The notes beneath the pieces are model-generated. The model saw only the letters and a list, made by a program, of their open reading frames with translations, was not told the DNA's origin and did not search any database. This document shows, one piece after another, positions 39,965-50,222 of a stretch of DNA of 64,000 bases; position 1 is the first letter of the stretch, and the number at the start of each line of letters is the position of its first letter. Both the position numbers and the translations under genes were made by a program. The stretch covers positions 1,116,001 to 1,180,000 of the forward strand of contig NZ_SGXM01000001.1 in assembly GCF_004217045.1 (NCBI RefSeq), in the 5' to 3' direction. Origin of the DNA: Cupriavidus agavae (GTDB taxonomy: Bacteria > Pseudomonadota > Gammaproteobacteria > Burkholderiales > Burkholderiaceae).

Positions 39965-40784
39965 GGGCTCTGACAAGTCGTTTCGAACGTCGCAGGCCCG
40001 CCATCAGGTCCGCTGGCGAAACGATCTCCATGAAGGACCAGCGAGGGTCGTGCACCTGTATCCCGGCGGCGGCAAGTACGTCAACAATGTTGGACGAGCA
40101 ACTATTGTTGGCCAGCGAATACGGTTCGTTTGCCGTCATGCGCCGTTCAATCTCTCTGAGCACAGCAGCCTTTTCCGCTGGCGTGACGCCAATCTCGAAT
40201 CCCCATGAATCCCGTGCCATTTTTACCTGCTGTCGATGGAGATACCGCTCACGCGTGTCTTTGTCCCAACTTCTCGGCGCGCGTCCGTATTCCATGCCGT
40301 CGATAAGGAACGCGCTGTGTCCGAACTGCGAGCCCGCCGAAATTGCCCGAGAGTCGCTGATCACAATCTCGATGGTCTCTGTTCTCGCCTCCCGTTGGCT
40401 CGCGGTCCGGAAACCGTTGATGCCGGGGGATTCGGGCGTGCCGGAACGGCTGAGTGGCCGGCCTCTCGTGTCGAACCCCATGGCCGCGAGGTCCTCGGCC
40501 TCGAATCGGTGGAACATCTGATTCTGCGAAGCGATCATGACGGGTGCCGGCTCGCATCGGCAGGCGCAGATGTCTCCGTCCAGGGCTTCGGTTTTTCCCA
40601 TCCAACTGTTGTCGAAGCGGGGGCCTACGCCGATGATGACACCCGTGGATTTGCACGCCGGGCAGACTACCTTGGCACCCACGAACGTCATCTCAGTACC
40701 CATGATCGTGCATTCGGGCAAGCCCTCGATGACTCGGCCACCGGCGGTGGACCGGTCACCCATCAGGAGGTTGCAGCGAATCAT
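39945..40784 (-). CDS. PAAR-domain protein with C-terminal putative effector domain (T6SS)
   Basis: The 279-residue protein begins with a PAAR spike-tip domain (about 1-86). It reads GDRSTAGGRV, then a VGAKVVCPAC strand, KTEALDGDICACRC and finally PAPVMIAS, the pattern of PAAR proteins that cap type VI VgrG spikes. A short linker (87-135) leads to a C-terminal domain of unknown family. This has His156 in FGHSAFLIDG and Cys229 in NNSCSSNIVDVLAAAG, an order that recalls permuted NlpC/P60-like papain folds. The start has a GGAG site, held in a hairpin. There are no vgrG or T6SS structural genes nearby, and base composition appears lower in GC. A cell-wall or lipid-acting toxin is inference. Confidence 0.75.
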   Translation of the reverse strand: MIRCNLLMGDRSTAGGRVIEGLPECTIMGTEMTFVGAKVVCPACKSTGVIIGVGPRFDNSWMGKTEALDGDICACRCEPAPVMIASQNQMFHRFEAEDLAAMGFDTRGRPLSRSGTPESPGINGFRTASQREARTETIEIVISDSRAISAGSQFGHSAFLIDGMEYGRAPRSWDKDTRERYLHRQQVKMARDSWGFEIGVTPAEKAAVLREIERRMTANEPYSLANNSCSSNIVDVLAAAGIQVHDPRWSFMEIVSPADLMAGLRRSKRLVRAHAYPKK

Positions 40785-40788
40785 GATT

Positions 40789-40810
40789 GCTCCTTCTGTC
40801 CCAGAGGAGC
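40789..40810 (-). promoter_or_regulatory. Hairpin covering the effector ribosome-binding site
   Basis: On the minus strand, GCTCCT (40810-40805) can pair with AGGAGC (40794-40789), four bases before the effector ATG. The whole Shine-Dalgarno sequence is in the 3' arm, so folding would hide it. The rest of the spacer to 40935 has no gene and contains GGGGTCAAGTCTGAATTTG near 40850, possibly a mobile-repeat scar. Confidence 0.45.
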
Positions 40811-40935
40811 AGACCCTAGCAGCGCTGCGGCAGCGCTGGCTGTGACTGGGGTCAAGTCTGAATTTGATCGGGGTAACAGTTCGGACTGTTTCGCTGTTCT
40901 GCGATTCCTCCGTACTGAGCCCCGCTCAGGGCGTC

Positions 40936-41586
40936 TCACCTCGCCGGCGCCACCCCCATCTCCGCCAGCAGGTCGTCCAGTTGGTCGACGATCGCGTGGG
41001 CGGTGATGTCGCCCTTGGCCTTTTGCAGGGCGGTGCCGAGGGTGTCGCGCAGGGCGGCCAGTTCCACGATGGTCGAGGCCTTTTCCACCTTTACCTGCAT
41101 CACGTAGCCGCGCAGGCCGAGGTGATTACCAATCACATCGGTATAGAAGTGGTAGAGCCGCTGGTAGCCATCGGCGCCGGCGGGCACCGCGGCGGCGGGA
41201 GCCGGGGCGCTCATGGCGGGGGCGATGGTGGTGTCGGCGAGCACGTCGATGCGGTCGTCGATGCCCTTGCCGTCGGCCGAGTTGAAGCCCGAGTAGGCGG
41301 CGAACAGGTTGGTTTCGGGCCGGGGGCGGGCCGCTTCGGGTTTGGCGGGGCGGGCGGCGGGAGCCCTGGCGGGTTCGGGCAGCGGCTCCACCAGCCCGAG
41401 CGCCAGCAGCGTGTCGAACGCCTCGTCACTGACGCCCATGCCGCTGACTTGCGCCAACAGCGCCGATCTACTGCGTTCTCCGTTCACGATCAGCAGCAGT
41501 GCGCGCAGCTTGTGGTCCAGCTTGCGCGCCCGCGTGCGGATTTCCTCCTGACCTGCTTCAGTCTTCTGATAGACCGGGTCGACCAT
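40936..41586 (-). CDS. Hypothetical protein with winged-helix-like N-terminus
   Basis: I do not recognise a named family in this 216-residue soluble protein. Residues 1-70 look like a winged-helix fold ([45 protein letters not shown]). A low-complexity Ala/Pro/Lys linker follows (about 70-95), and the C-terminal helical domain (about 140-216) includes [30 protein letters not shown]. Base composition is typical of the genome. It may be a small regulator without a receiver domain. It is transcribed away from the aldehyde dehydrogenase gene. Confidence 0.65.
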   Translation of the reverse strand: MVDPVYQKTEAGQEEIRTRARKLDHKLRALLLIVNGERSRSALLAQVSGMGVSDEAFDTLLALGLVEPLPEPARAPAARPAKPEAARPRPETNLFAAYSGFNSADGKGIDDRIDVLADTTIAPAMSAPAPAAAVPAGADGYQRLYHFYTDVIGNHLGLRGYVMQVKVEKASTIVELAALRDTLGTALQKAKGDITAHAIVDQLDDLLAEMGVAPAR

Positions 41587-41788
41587 GTCTCGCTCCTTTG
41601 TTATGGTTCGGCCGCCCGCGGCGAGGCCCTCGGGTGCGTGGTGCGCGGCCGATTATCGCCACCTCGTTCGGCGGCTTATCCCGATTCGCAAAGATTTCGA
41701 AGTCGGAAACCGCTCTACAATGTGGTCCTGCACCATAAAAGTAACAAAAAAATTGCAATCGCCGATTCACCTAATGAGGGCTGTGGCC

Positions 41789-43219
41789 ATGCAACAACGA
41801 GACAAGGTTTTCATCAACGGCAAATGGGTAGCACCCCACGGCACCGGAAACATCGAGGTCATCCATTCGGCCACCGAGGAAGTCATGGGCAAGATCCCCG
41901 AGGGGCATGCCCGTGACGCCGAGGACGCCATTGCCGCCGCCCGCGCGGCGTTCGACGGCTGGTCGAATACGCCGCCGGCCGTGCGTGCCGGCTATATCCG
42001 CAAGATCGCCGAGGGCCTGAAGGACCGCACCGAGGAGCTGGCGCAACTGATCGCCGGCGAAGTGGGCATGCCGATCAAGCTCGCGCGCGCCATCCAGGTG
42101 GGCGGGCCGGTCTACAACTGGGGCCAGGCCGCCACGCTGCTCGAAAAATTCGCGTTCGAGGAACAGGTCGGCAACTCGCTCGTCGTGCGCGAGCCGGTGG
42201 GGGTGGTGGCCGCCATCACGCCGTGGAACTACCCGCTGAACCAGATCACGCTGAAAGTGGCGCCGGCACTGGCCGCAGGCTGCACCGTGGTGCTCAAGCC
42301 GTCGGAAGTGGCGCCGCTGAACGCGTTCGTGCTGGCCGAGGTGATCGAGGCCGCCGGCCTGCCGCCGGGCGTGTTCAACCTCGTCACGGGCTATGGTCCG
42401 GTGGTGGGCGAGGTGCTGGCGAGCCATCCGGAAGTGGACATGGTGTCGTTTACCGGCTCCACGCGCGCCGGCAAGCGCGTCTCCGAACTGGCCGCGCAGT
42501 CCGTCAAGCGCGTGGCGCTGGAACTGGGCGGCAAGTCGGCCTCGGTGATCCTGGACGATGCTGACCTGCCGTCGGCGGTCAAGGGCACCATCGGCGCCTG
42601 CTTCCTGAACTCGGGCCAGACCTGCTCCGCGCATACCCGCATGCTGGTGCCGCGCAGCCGCTACGACGAGGTCAAGGCGATTGCCGCGAAGGTGGTCGAG
42701 GGCTATACGCTCGGTGATCCGCTGGTGGAGACCACGCGCCTCGGCCCGCTGATTTCCGATGTGCAGAAGGGCCGCGTGACGAGTTACATCCGGCGTGGCC
42801 TGGAAGAGGGCGCCGAACTGGTCGCGGGCGGCCCCGATGCGCCCGAAGGCTTCGCACGCGGCTTCTACGTCAAGCCCACCGTGCTCGGCAACGTCGATCC
42901 GCGTGCCACCGTGGCGCAGGAAGAAATCTTCGGGCCGGTGCTGTCGGTGATCTGCTATGACACCGAGGAAGACGCCATCCGCATTGCCAACGACAGCATC
43001 TATGGCCTGGGCGGCGGCGTGTGGTCTGGCGACGAGGCGCGCGCCATCAAGGTGGCCCGCCGTATCCGTACCGGCCAGGTCGATATCAACGGCGGCCCGT
43101 TCAACATGAACGCGCCGTTCGGCGGCTTCAAGCAGTCCGGCAACGGGCGCGAGGGCGGCAAGTTCGGGCTGGAGGAATTCCTCGAATACAAGTCTCTGCA
43201 ACTGAAGAAGCCCGCCTGA
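41789..43219 (+). CDS. NAD(P)+-dependent aldehyde dehydrogenase
   Basis: A 476-residue aldehyde dehydrogenase oxidising an aldehyde to its acid. The catalytic set is complete: Asn147 (TPWNYP), Glu245 (LELGGKS) and Cys279 (NSGQTCSA). The cofactor loop [11 protein letters not shown] is also present. It belongs to the broad-specificity group close to DhaS/betaine aldehyde-type enzymes; the substrate is not predictable. ATG at 41789 has a GAGGG site eight bases upstream; another ATG at 41774 is possible. A TACAAT box at 41716 may be the -10. A strong terminator follows, so it is separate from the acylase gene. Confidence 0.92.
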   Translation: MQQRDKVFINGKWVAPHGTGNIEVIHSATEEVMGKIPEGHARDAEDAIAAARAAFDGWSNTPPAVRAGYIRKIAEGLKDRTEELAQLIAGEVGMPIKLARAIQVGGPVYNWGQAATLLEKFAFEEQVGNSLVVREPVGVVAAITPWNYPLNQITLKVAPALAAGCTVVLKPSEVAPLNAFVLAEVIEAAGLPPGVFNLVTGYGPVVGEVLASHPEVDMVSFTGSTRAGKRVSELAAQSVKRVALELGGKSASVILDDADLPSAVKGTIGACFLNSGQTCSAHTRMLVPRSRYDEVKAIAAKVVEGYTLGDPLVETTRLGPLISDVQKGRVTSYIRRGLEEGAELVAGGPDAPEGFARGFYVKPTVLGNVDPRATVAQEEIFGPVLSVICYDTEEDAIRIANDSIYGLGGGVWSGDEARAIKVARRIRTGQVDINGGPFNMNAPFGGFKQSGNGREGGKFGLEEFLEYKSLQLKKPA

Positions 43220-43255
43220 GCGGCCTGCCGCCACGGTTGCGTACCGAAAACTTCG

Positions 43256-43280
43256 ATGCCCGGCTCGTCCGGGCATTTTT
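43256..43280 (+). terminator. Rho-independent terminator after the aldehyde dehydrogenase
   Basis: ATGCCCGG (43256-43263) pairs perfectly with CCGGGCAT (43269-43276) around a CTCGT loop, followed by five T residues. Confidence 0.9.
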
Positions 43281-43332
43281 GTATGCTCGGAAATCTGCGA
43301 TGCTTGCGGTTTTCCACGGGGGAGAGGGTCCG

Positions 43333-45810
<2,478 letters not shown>

Positions 45811-45892
45811 GCAGCAGGGCCGGGGCTTTGGCAGTACCATCCGGTTTTCCGCATTTCCGCATTTCCGTCTTTCTCTTGCAGGAGTCGTCCCG

Positions 45893-46612
45893 ATGACCGA
45901 GCCCAGGCGCCAGCCCCGTACCGACGTGATCCAGCACGTCGCCTTTGAACATGCCGGGGTGATCGGCGATGTCGCACGCGACCGTGGACACGAGATCCGC
46001 CTGTTCCAGGCTGGCGTGGACGACCTGACGCTGGTGCAGACCGACCCGGCCGACCTGCTGATCGTGCTGGGCGGCCCGATCGGGGTGTACGAGACCGAAG
46101 CCTACCCGTGGCTCGAATCGGAAATTGCCGTGATCCGGCAGCGGCTCGACGCGCGCCTGCCGATCATCGGCGCCTGCCTCGGCGCGCAACTGATTGCCGC
46201 GGCATCGGGGGCCAGGGTCTATCCCGGCACGCGCGAGATCGGCTGGGCGCCGATCCAGCCCACCGAGGCCGGCAGGCGCTCGCCGCTGGCGCTGCTGGCC
46301 AATGCTGACTGGGAAGTGCTGCACTGGCACGGCGACACCTTCGACCTGCCCGATGGCGCCGAGCGGCTGGCTTCCACCGCCGCCACGCCCAACCAGGCCT
46401 ATGCCATCGGCAAGCATGTGCTGGCGCTGCAGTTCCACCCCGAGGTCAAGGCCGGCGATATCGAGACCTGGCTGATCGGCCATACCGTCGAGCTGGCCAA
46501 GGCCGGCGTCGATCCGCGCACGATCCGCCGCCGCACCGCCGAGATCGGCGCCACCGTGGCCAGCGCCGGCGAACTGATGTTCAGCCGGTGGATGGAGGAG
46601 GCCGGGCTGTGA
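45893..46612 (+). CDS. Class I glutamine amidotransferase-like protein
   Basis: A stand-alone GATase domain protein of 239 residues. It has the nucleophile Cys95 (IIGACLGAQLIA) and the His-Glu of LQFHPEV near residue 183. LLIVLGGPIGVYETEAYPWL is typical of the group including YfeJ and gamma-glutamyl hydrolase-like enzymes. No synthase partner is fused or adjacent, so the ammonia acceptor is unknown; gamma-glutamyl hydrolysis is an alternative. A GGAG site precedes the ATG, and the stop overlaps the MOSC gene by four bases. Confidence 0.88.
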   Translation: MTEPRRQPRTDVIQHVAFEHAGVIGDVARDRGHEIRLFQAGVDDLTLVQTDPADLLIVLGGPIGVYETEAYPWLESEIAVIRQRLDARLPIIGACLGAQLIAAASGARVYPGTREIGWAPIQPTEAGRRSPLALLANADWEVLHWHGDTFDLPDGAERLASTAATPNQAYAIGKHVLALQFHPEVKAGDIETWLIGHTVELAKAGVDPRTIRRRTAEIGATVASAGELMFSRWMEEAGL

Positions 46613-47319
46613 CGGACGTGGCTGTCGAAGTGGTGGTCGATACCGTGCTGGCTGGCCAGTGCCAGCCGTTCGGACCGAAAGGCGTGCCCAGCGGCATCGC
46701 AAAATCGCCAGTTTCCGGGGCGATCCGCGTGACGACGACGGGTCTGGTGACCGACGAGCAGGGCGACCCCAAACACCATGGCGGCCCCGAGAAGGCCGTG
46801 CACCACTATCCGCGCGACCACTATGCGGGATGGCGGCAGGAACTGGCCGGGCAGGGCGGCAACGTGGCGCCGCTCGACCAGCCGGGCGCCTTCGGCGAGA
46901 ACCTCAGCACCACGGGCATGACCGAGGCCGATGTCTGCATCGGCGACCGCTACCGGCTGGGGACCACGCTGCTTGAAGTCTCGCAGGCCCGCCAGCCTTG
47001 CTGGAAGCTCAACCACCGGTTCGGCTTCGCGGGCATGTCACGCGCCGTGCAGGGCAGCGCCCGCACGGGCTGGTACTACCGCGTGATCGAGGAAGGCGAA
47101 ATCGCCGCCGGCGACCGCCTCGTGCTCCAGGCGCGCCCCTATCCGCAATGGCCGCTGCAGCGCCTGCTGCATGTGCTCTACGTGGACCGCCTGAACTACC
47201 CGGCGCTCGCCGAAATGGCCGAATTGCCATGCCTGGCCGAAAGCTGGCGCAAGCTGGCCCGCCAGCGCGTGGCCAATCAGACGGTGGAAGACATGGAGAA
47301 GCGGCTGGCAGGCGGGTAG
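46609..47319 (+). CDS. MOSC domain protein (YiiM-like)
   Basis: A 236-residue protein with a MOSC domain, which carries molybdenum cofactor bound through a cysteine. The readable features are KGVPSGIAKSPVSGAIRVTTTGLVTDEQGDPKHHGGPEKAVHHYP in its N-terminal half. The cofactor-type Cys is in ARQPCWKLNHRFG, and a C-terminal 3-alpha-like extension follows. E. coli YiiM reduces N-hydroxylated base analogues; the same role here is an inference. The start is GTG at 46609, overlapping the preceding stop (GTGA), so it is co-translated with the GATase gene. Confidence 0.9.
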   Translation: MTDVAVEVVVDTVLAGQCQPFGPKGVPSGIAKSPVSGAIRVTTTGLVTDEQGDPKHHGGPEKAVHHYPRDHYAGWRQELAGQGGNVAPLDQPGAFGENLSTTGMTEADVCIGDRYRLGTTLLEVSQARQPCWKLNHRFGFAGMSRAVQGSARTGWYYRVIEEGEIAAGDRLVLQARPYPQWPLQRLLHVLYVDRLNYPALAEMAELPCLAESWRKLARQRVANQTVEDMEKRLAGG

Positions 47320-47325
47320 GCCGGC

Positions 47326-47362
47326 TTGCTCCCCTCTCCCGCCATGCGGGAGAGGAAAGCAA
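47326..47362. repeat. REP-like hairpin, copy 2
   Basis: TTGCTCCCCTCTCCCGC pairs with GCGGGAGAGGAAAGCAA around CAT, with only two mismatched positions. The sequence 47321-47340 equals the reverse complement of 35698-35717 over 20 bases. It lies between the MOSC gene and the convergent DUF1289 gene and may stop transcription from either side. Confidence 0.75.
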
Positions 47363-47367
47363 AACCC

Positions 47368-47625
47368 TCACCCCTGCCGGAACCGCCAGGCAGTGCCTTC
47401 CGTGGTGATCCGCTCCCAGATCACTTCCTTTTCCGCCTCGCTGAAGAACACCCAGTTGCTGACCTCGCCCGCGGTGCGGCCGCAGCCCTGGCAGACTTCA
47501 TCGAACAGCGTCGAACAGATGCCGATGCACGGGCTGTCGGGACGGTCGCTCAGCCGTGACTGGGCCTCGTCGGGCGACGAAGAAGGGGTCTGCGGGGGGA
47601 GCGAATCGGCGGGGCGGTCGGACAT
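47368..47625 (-). CDS. DUF1289 domain-containing protein
   Basis: An 85-residue protein of the DUF1289 family. The N-terminal 30 residues are Ser/Pro-rich. The conserved part has four cysteines, CIGICSTLFDEVCQGCGRT (about 33-51), likely binding a metal or Fe-S cluster, followed by VSNWVFFSEAEKEVIWERI. Its role is not established. A TATAAT box on the minus strand at 47669-47664 lies about 40 bases before the ATG. Confidence 0.88.
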   Translation of the reverse strand: MSDRPADSLPPQTPSSSPDEAQSRLSDRPDSPCIGICSTLFDEVCQGCGRTAGEVSNWVFFSEAEKEVIWERITTEGTAWRFRQG

Positions 47626-47663
47626 CGGGCGGGAAACGCGGGGGCTGCGGTGATCGAGCGCGC

Positions 47664-47700
47664 ATTATAAACGGCCCGGCGATCGTGCCTGCCGGGCCGT
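47664..47700 (-). terminator. Asparaginase terminator overlapping a -10 box
   Basis: On the minus strand, ACGGCCCGGC pairs with GCCGGGCCGT, and TTTATAAT follows directly (plus-strand span 47664-47700). It ends the ansB transcript. The TATAAT within the T-rich tail could at the same time be the -10 element of the DUF1289 gene. Confidence 0.75.
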
Positions 47701-47719
47701 GGGCTGCCGCACTACCCGA

Positions 47720-48844
47720 TCAGTACTTCCAGAGGATCTGCTGCAGCGCCTTCGGATCGCTGGTCTTGGTCAGCGCCAGCGCCATCAGGATGCGCGCCTT
47801 CTGCGGCAGCTGGTCGTCGGTGACGATCCAGTTGTACTTGTCGTCGGGCTGCTCGGCGTTGCGTACCACGATGCCGGCGCCGGTGCGCGAGGCGCGCACC
47901 ACCTGCACGCCCTTGGCCTGAGCGGCCTTCAGCGGCTCCACCATGTACTCGCCCACGCTGCCGTTGCCGGTGGCGGCATAGACGATCGCCTTGGCGCCGC
48001 TCTTGACGGCGGCATCGACGGCGGCCGGGTTGACGTTGCCGTAGGCGTAGACCACGGCCACTTCGGGCAGCTTGTCGATCTTGTCGATGTCGAACTCGGT
48101 CTGCACCGTGTGCGGGCGTGCCAGCGTGCGGTAGTACAGCGTGCGGCCTTCCACCACGTAGCCCAGCGGGCCGAACGGCGAGCGGAACGTCTCGGTCTTG
48201 AACGTGTTGGTCTTGGTCACGTCGCGGCCGGTGTGGATCTCGTCGTTGAGCACCACCAGCGTGCCCTTGCCCTTCGAGGCCGGGCTCGACGCCACCAGCA
48301 CGGCGTCATAGAGGTTCAGCGCGCCATCGGCGCCCAGCGCGGTGCCGGGGCGCATGGAGCCGACCACCACCACGGGCTTGTCGCTCTTGAGCGTGAGGTT
48401 CAGGAAGTAGGCGGTTTCCTCGATCGTGTCGGTGCCGTGGGTAATCACGATGCCGTCCACGTCGGGCTGCTTGAGCAACTCGGACACGCGCTTGCCAAGC
48501 TTGATCAGGCGCTCGTTGTTGAAGCTCTCGGAGCCGATCTGGAAGATCTGCTCGCCCTTGACGTTGGCAACCTTCGAGATTTCAGGAACCGAGGCAATGA
48601 TCTTGTCCACCGGCACCACGGCAGACTGGTAGGCCGCGGTGTTGGTGGCCGATGCGCCGGCCCCGGCAATCGTGCCGCCGGTGCCGATGATCACGATATT
48701 GGCCTTGCGCGCCTCGGCCGTGGTACCGGCCGGCGCGGTGGCGCCGGGCGCCGGAGCGAGCTGCGCGTGCGCCGCGCCGGCCAGCAGCGTGGCGGACAGC
48801 AGCAGGGCAGTGACGAGGGGTTTGAGCTTGGCAGGATGTTGCAT
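47720..48844 (-). CDS. ansB: Type II (periplasmic) L-asparaginase
   Basis: A secreted asparaginase hydrolysing L-asparagine (and some glutamine) to aspartate and ammonia in the periplasm. The 374-residue precursor has a signal peptide ending AGAAHAQ (about 1-28) and an Ala/Pro-rich linker. The first catalytic threonine is Thr58 (IGTGGTIAG) and the second is in VITHGTDTIEETAYFL, which includes the family's Thr-Asp pair. The C-terminal part has GNGSVG and TGAGIV. Length is slightly above the E. coli enzyme because of the linker. Confidence 0.94.
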   Translation of the reverse strand: MQHPAKLKPLVTALLLSATLLAGAAHAQLAPAPGATAPAGTTAEARKANIVIIGTGGTIAGAGASATNTAAYQSAVVPVDKIIASVPEISKVANVKGEQIFQIGSESFNNERLIKLGKRVSELLKQPDVDGIVITHGTDTIEETAYFLNLTLKSDKPVVVVGSMRPGTALGADGALNLYDAVLVASSPASKGKGTLVVLNDEIHTGRDVTKTNTFKTETFRSPFGPLGYVVEGRTLYYRTLARPHTVQTEFDIDKIDKLPEVAVVYAYGNVNPAAVDAAVKSGAKAIVYAATGNGSVGEYMVEPLKAAQAKGVQVVRASRTGAGIVVRNAEQPDDKYNWIVTDDQLPQKARILMALALTKTSDPKALQQILWKY

Positions 48845-48961
48845 GATTCTCCTCTTGGCGGCGTCTGGCGGCTTCTTGTGGAAGCGGGGACGCCGCTGGT
48901 GGTTGGTTCATGGAACTGTGGCGGATGGAACGGCAAGCGTGTCAAACGCCGCAGAGCGAGC

Positions 48962-48995
48962 ACTATACCCACCCAGAAAAGTTGCGTCGACAACT
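48962..48995 (-). promoter_or_regulatory. Candidate ansB promoter with dyad
   Basis: On the minus strand, TATAGT (48967-48962) is a good -10 box about 120 bases before the ansB ATG. AGTTG (48980-48984) and its complement CAACT (48991-48995) form a dyad centred on the -35 region, which itself lacks a good match. This suggests an activator- or repressor-controlled promoter. Confidence 0.4.
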
Positions 48996-49007
48996 GCACC
49001 AGTCACG

Positions 49008-50198
49008 TCACAAAGCATCCCCCGGCACCCGCACCCATCCCTCCATCAGCACCCGCGCGCTGCGGCTCATGATGGCTTTCTTCACGGTCCACTGGCCGCG
49101 CTCCAGCACCGCCTGGGCGCCCACGCGCAGCGTGCCCGACGGATGCCCGAAGCGCACGGCCTCGCGCTCGCCGCCGCTGGCGGCCAGGTTGACCAGCGTG
49201 CCCGGCACCGCCGCCGCCGTACCGATGGCCACGGCCGCCGTACCCATCATCGCGTGGTGGAGCTTGCCCATCGACAGCGCGCGCACCAGCAGGTCCACGT
49301 CCGCGGCGCCAACCGCCTTGCCGCTCGACGCCGTGTAGCTGGCCGGCTTCGCCACGAACGCGACTTTTGGCGTGTGCTGGCGGGTCTTCGCCTCGTCGAG
49401 GTCGCGGATCAGGCCCATGCGCTTCGCCCCGTAGGCGCGGATGGTTTCGAACATCGCCAGCGCCTTCGGGTCGCCGTTGATGGCGTCCTGCAGTTCCGTG
49501 CCGGTGTAGCCAATGGCTTCGGCCTCGACGAAGATCGTCGGGATGCCGGCGTTGATCATCGTCGCGCGCAGCGTGCCCACGCCCGGCACTTCCAGGTCAT
49601 CGATCAGGTTGCCGGTCGGGAACATCGCCCCGCCGCCGTCTTCCCCCTCTTCGGCCGGGTCCATGAACTCCAGCTGCACCTCGGCGGCCGGGAAGGTCAC
49701 GCCGTCCAGCTCGAAATCGCCGGTTTCCTGTACCGCGCCATCGGTGATCGGCACGTGCGCGATGATCGTCTTGCCGATATTGGCCTGCCAGATCTTCACG
49801 GTAACCGTGCCGTTCTGAGGAATCCGCGATGCCTCGATAAAGCCGTTGCTGACCGCGAACGGTCCCACGGCTGCCGACAGGTTGCCGCAGTTGCCGCTCC
49901 AGTCCACGAACGGCTGGTCGATCGACACCTGGCCGAACAGGTAGTCCACATCGTGGCCGGGGCGCGTGCTTTTGGCGATGATCACCGTCTTGCTGGTGCT
50001 CGACGTGGCCGCGCCCATGCCGTCGATCTGCTTGCCGTACGGGTCGGGGCTGCCGATCACGCGCAGCAGCAGCTTGTCGCGCGCCGGGCCGGGCACCTGC
50101 GCCGCTTCGGGCAGGTCCTGCAGCCGGAAGAAGACGCCCTTGCTCGTGCCGCCACGCAGATACGTGGCGGGAATCTTGATTTGCGGTGCGTGTGGCAT
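49008..50198 (-). CDS. prpF: 2-methylaconitate cis-trans isomerase PrpF
   Basis: The AcnD partner of the methylcitrate cycle, isomerising the trans-2-methylaconitate product so that AconB-type hydratase can continue. The 396-residue protein has the diaminopimelate epimerase-like fold, starting PQIKIPATYLRGGTSKGVFF. It contains DWSGNCGNLSAAVGPFA with the conserved cysteine and TGTELQDAINGDPKAL. It lies 24 bases downstream of acnD in the prp operon, as expected for organisms using AcnD/PrpF rather than PrpD. Confidence 0.95.
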   Translation of the reverse strand: MPHAPQIKIPATYLRGGTSKGVFFRLQDLPEAAQVPGPARDKLLLRVIGSPDPYGKQIDGMGAATSSTSKTVIIAKSTRPGHDVDYLFGQVSIDQPFVDWSGNCGNLSAAVGPFAVSNGFIEASRIPQNGTVTVKIWQANIGKTIIAHVPITDGAVQETGDFELDGVTFPAAEVQLEFMDPAEEGEDGGGAMFPTGNLIDDLEVPGVGTLRATMINAGIPTIFVEAEAIGYTGTELQDAINGDPKALAMFETIRAYGAKRMGLIRDLDEAKTRQHTPKVAFVAKPASYTASSGKAVGAADVDLLVRALSMGKLHHAMMGTAAVAIGTAAAVPGTLVNLAASGGEREAVRFGHPSGTLRVGAQAVLERGQWTVKKAIMSRSARVLMEGWVRVPGDAL

Positions 50199-50222
50199 CG
50201 TAGTTTTCCTAATCTTGCGGCA

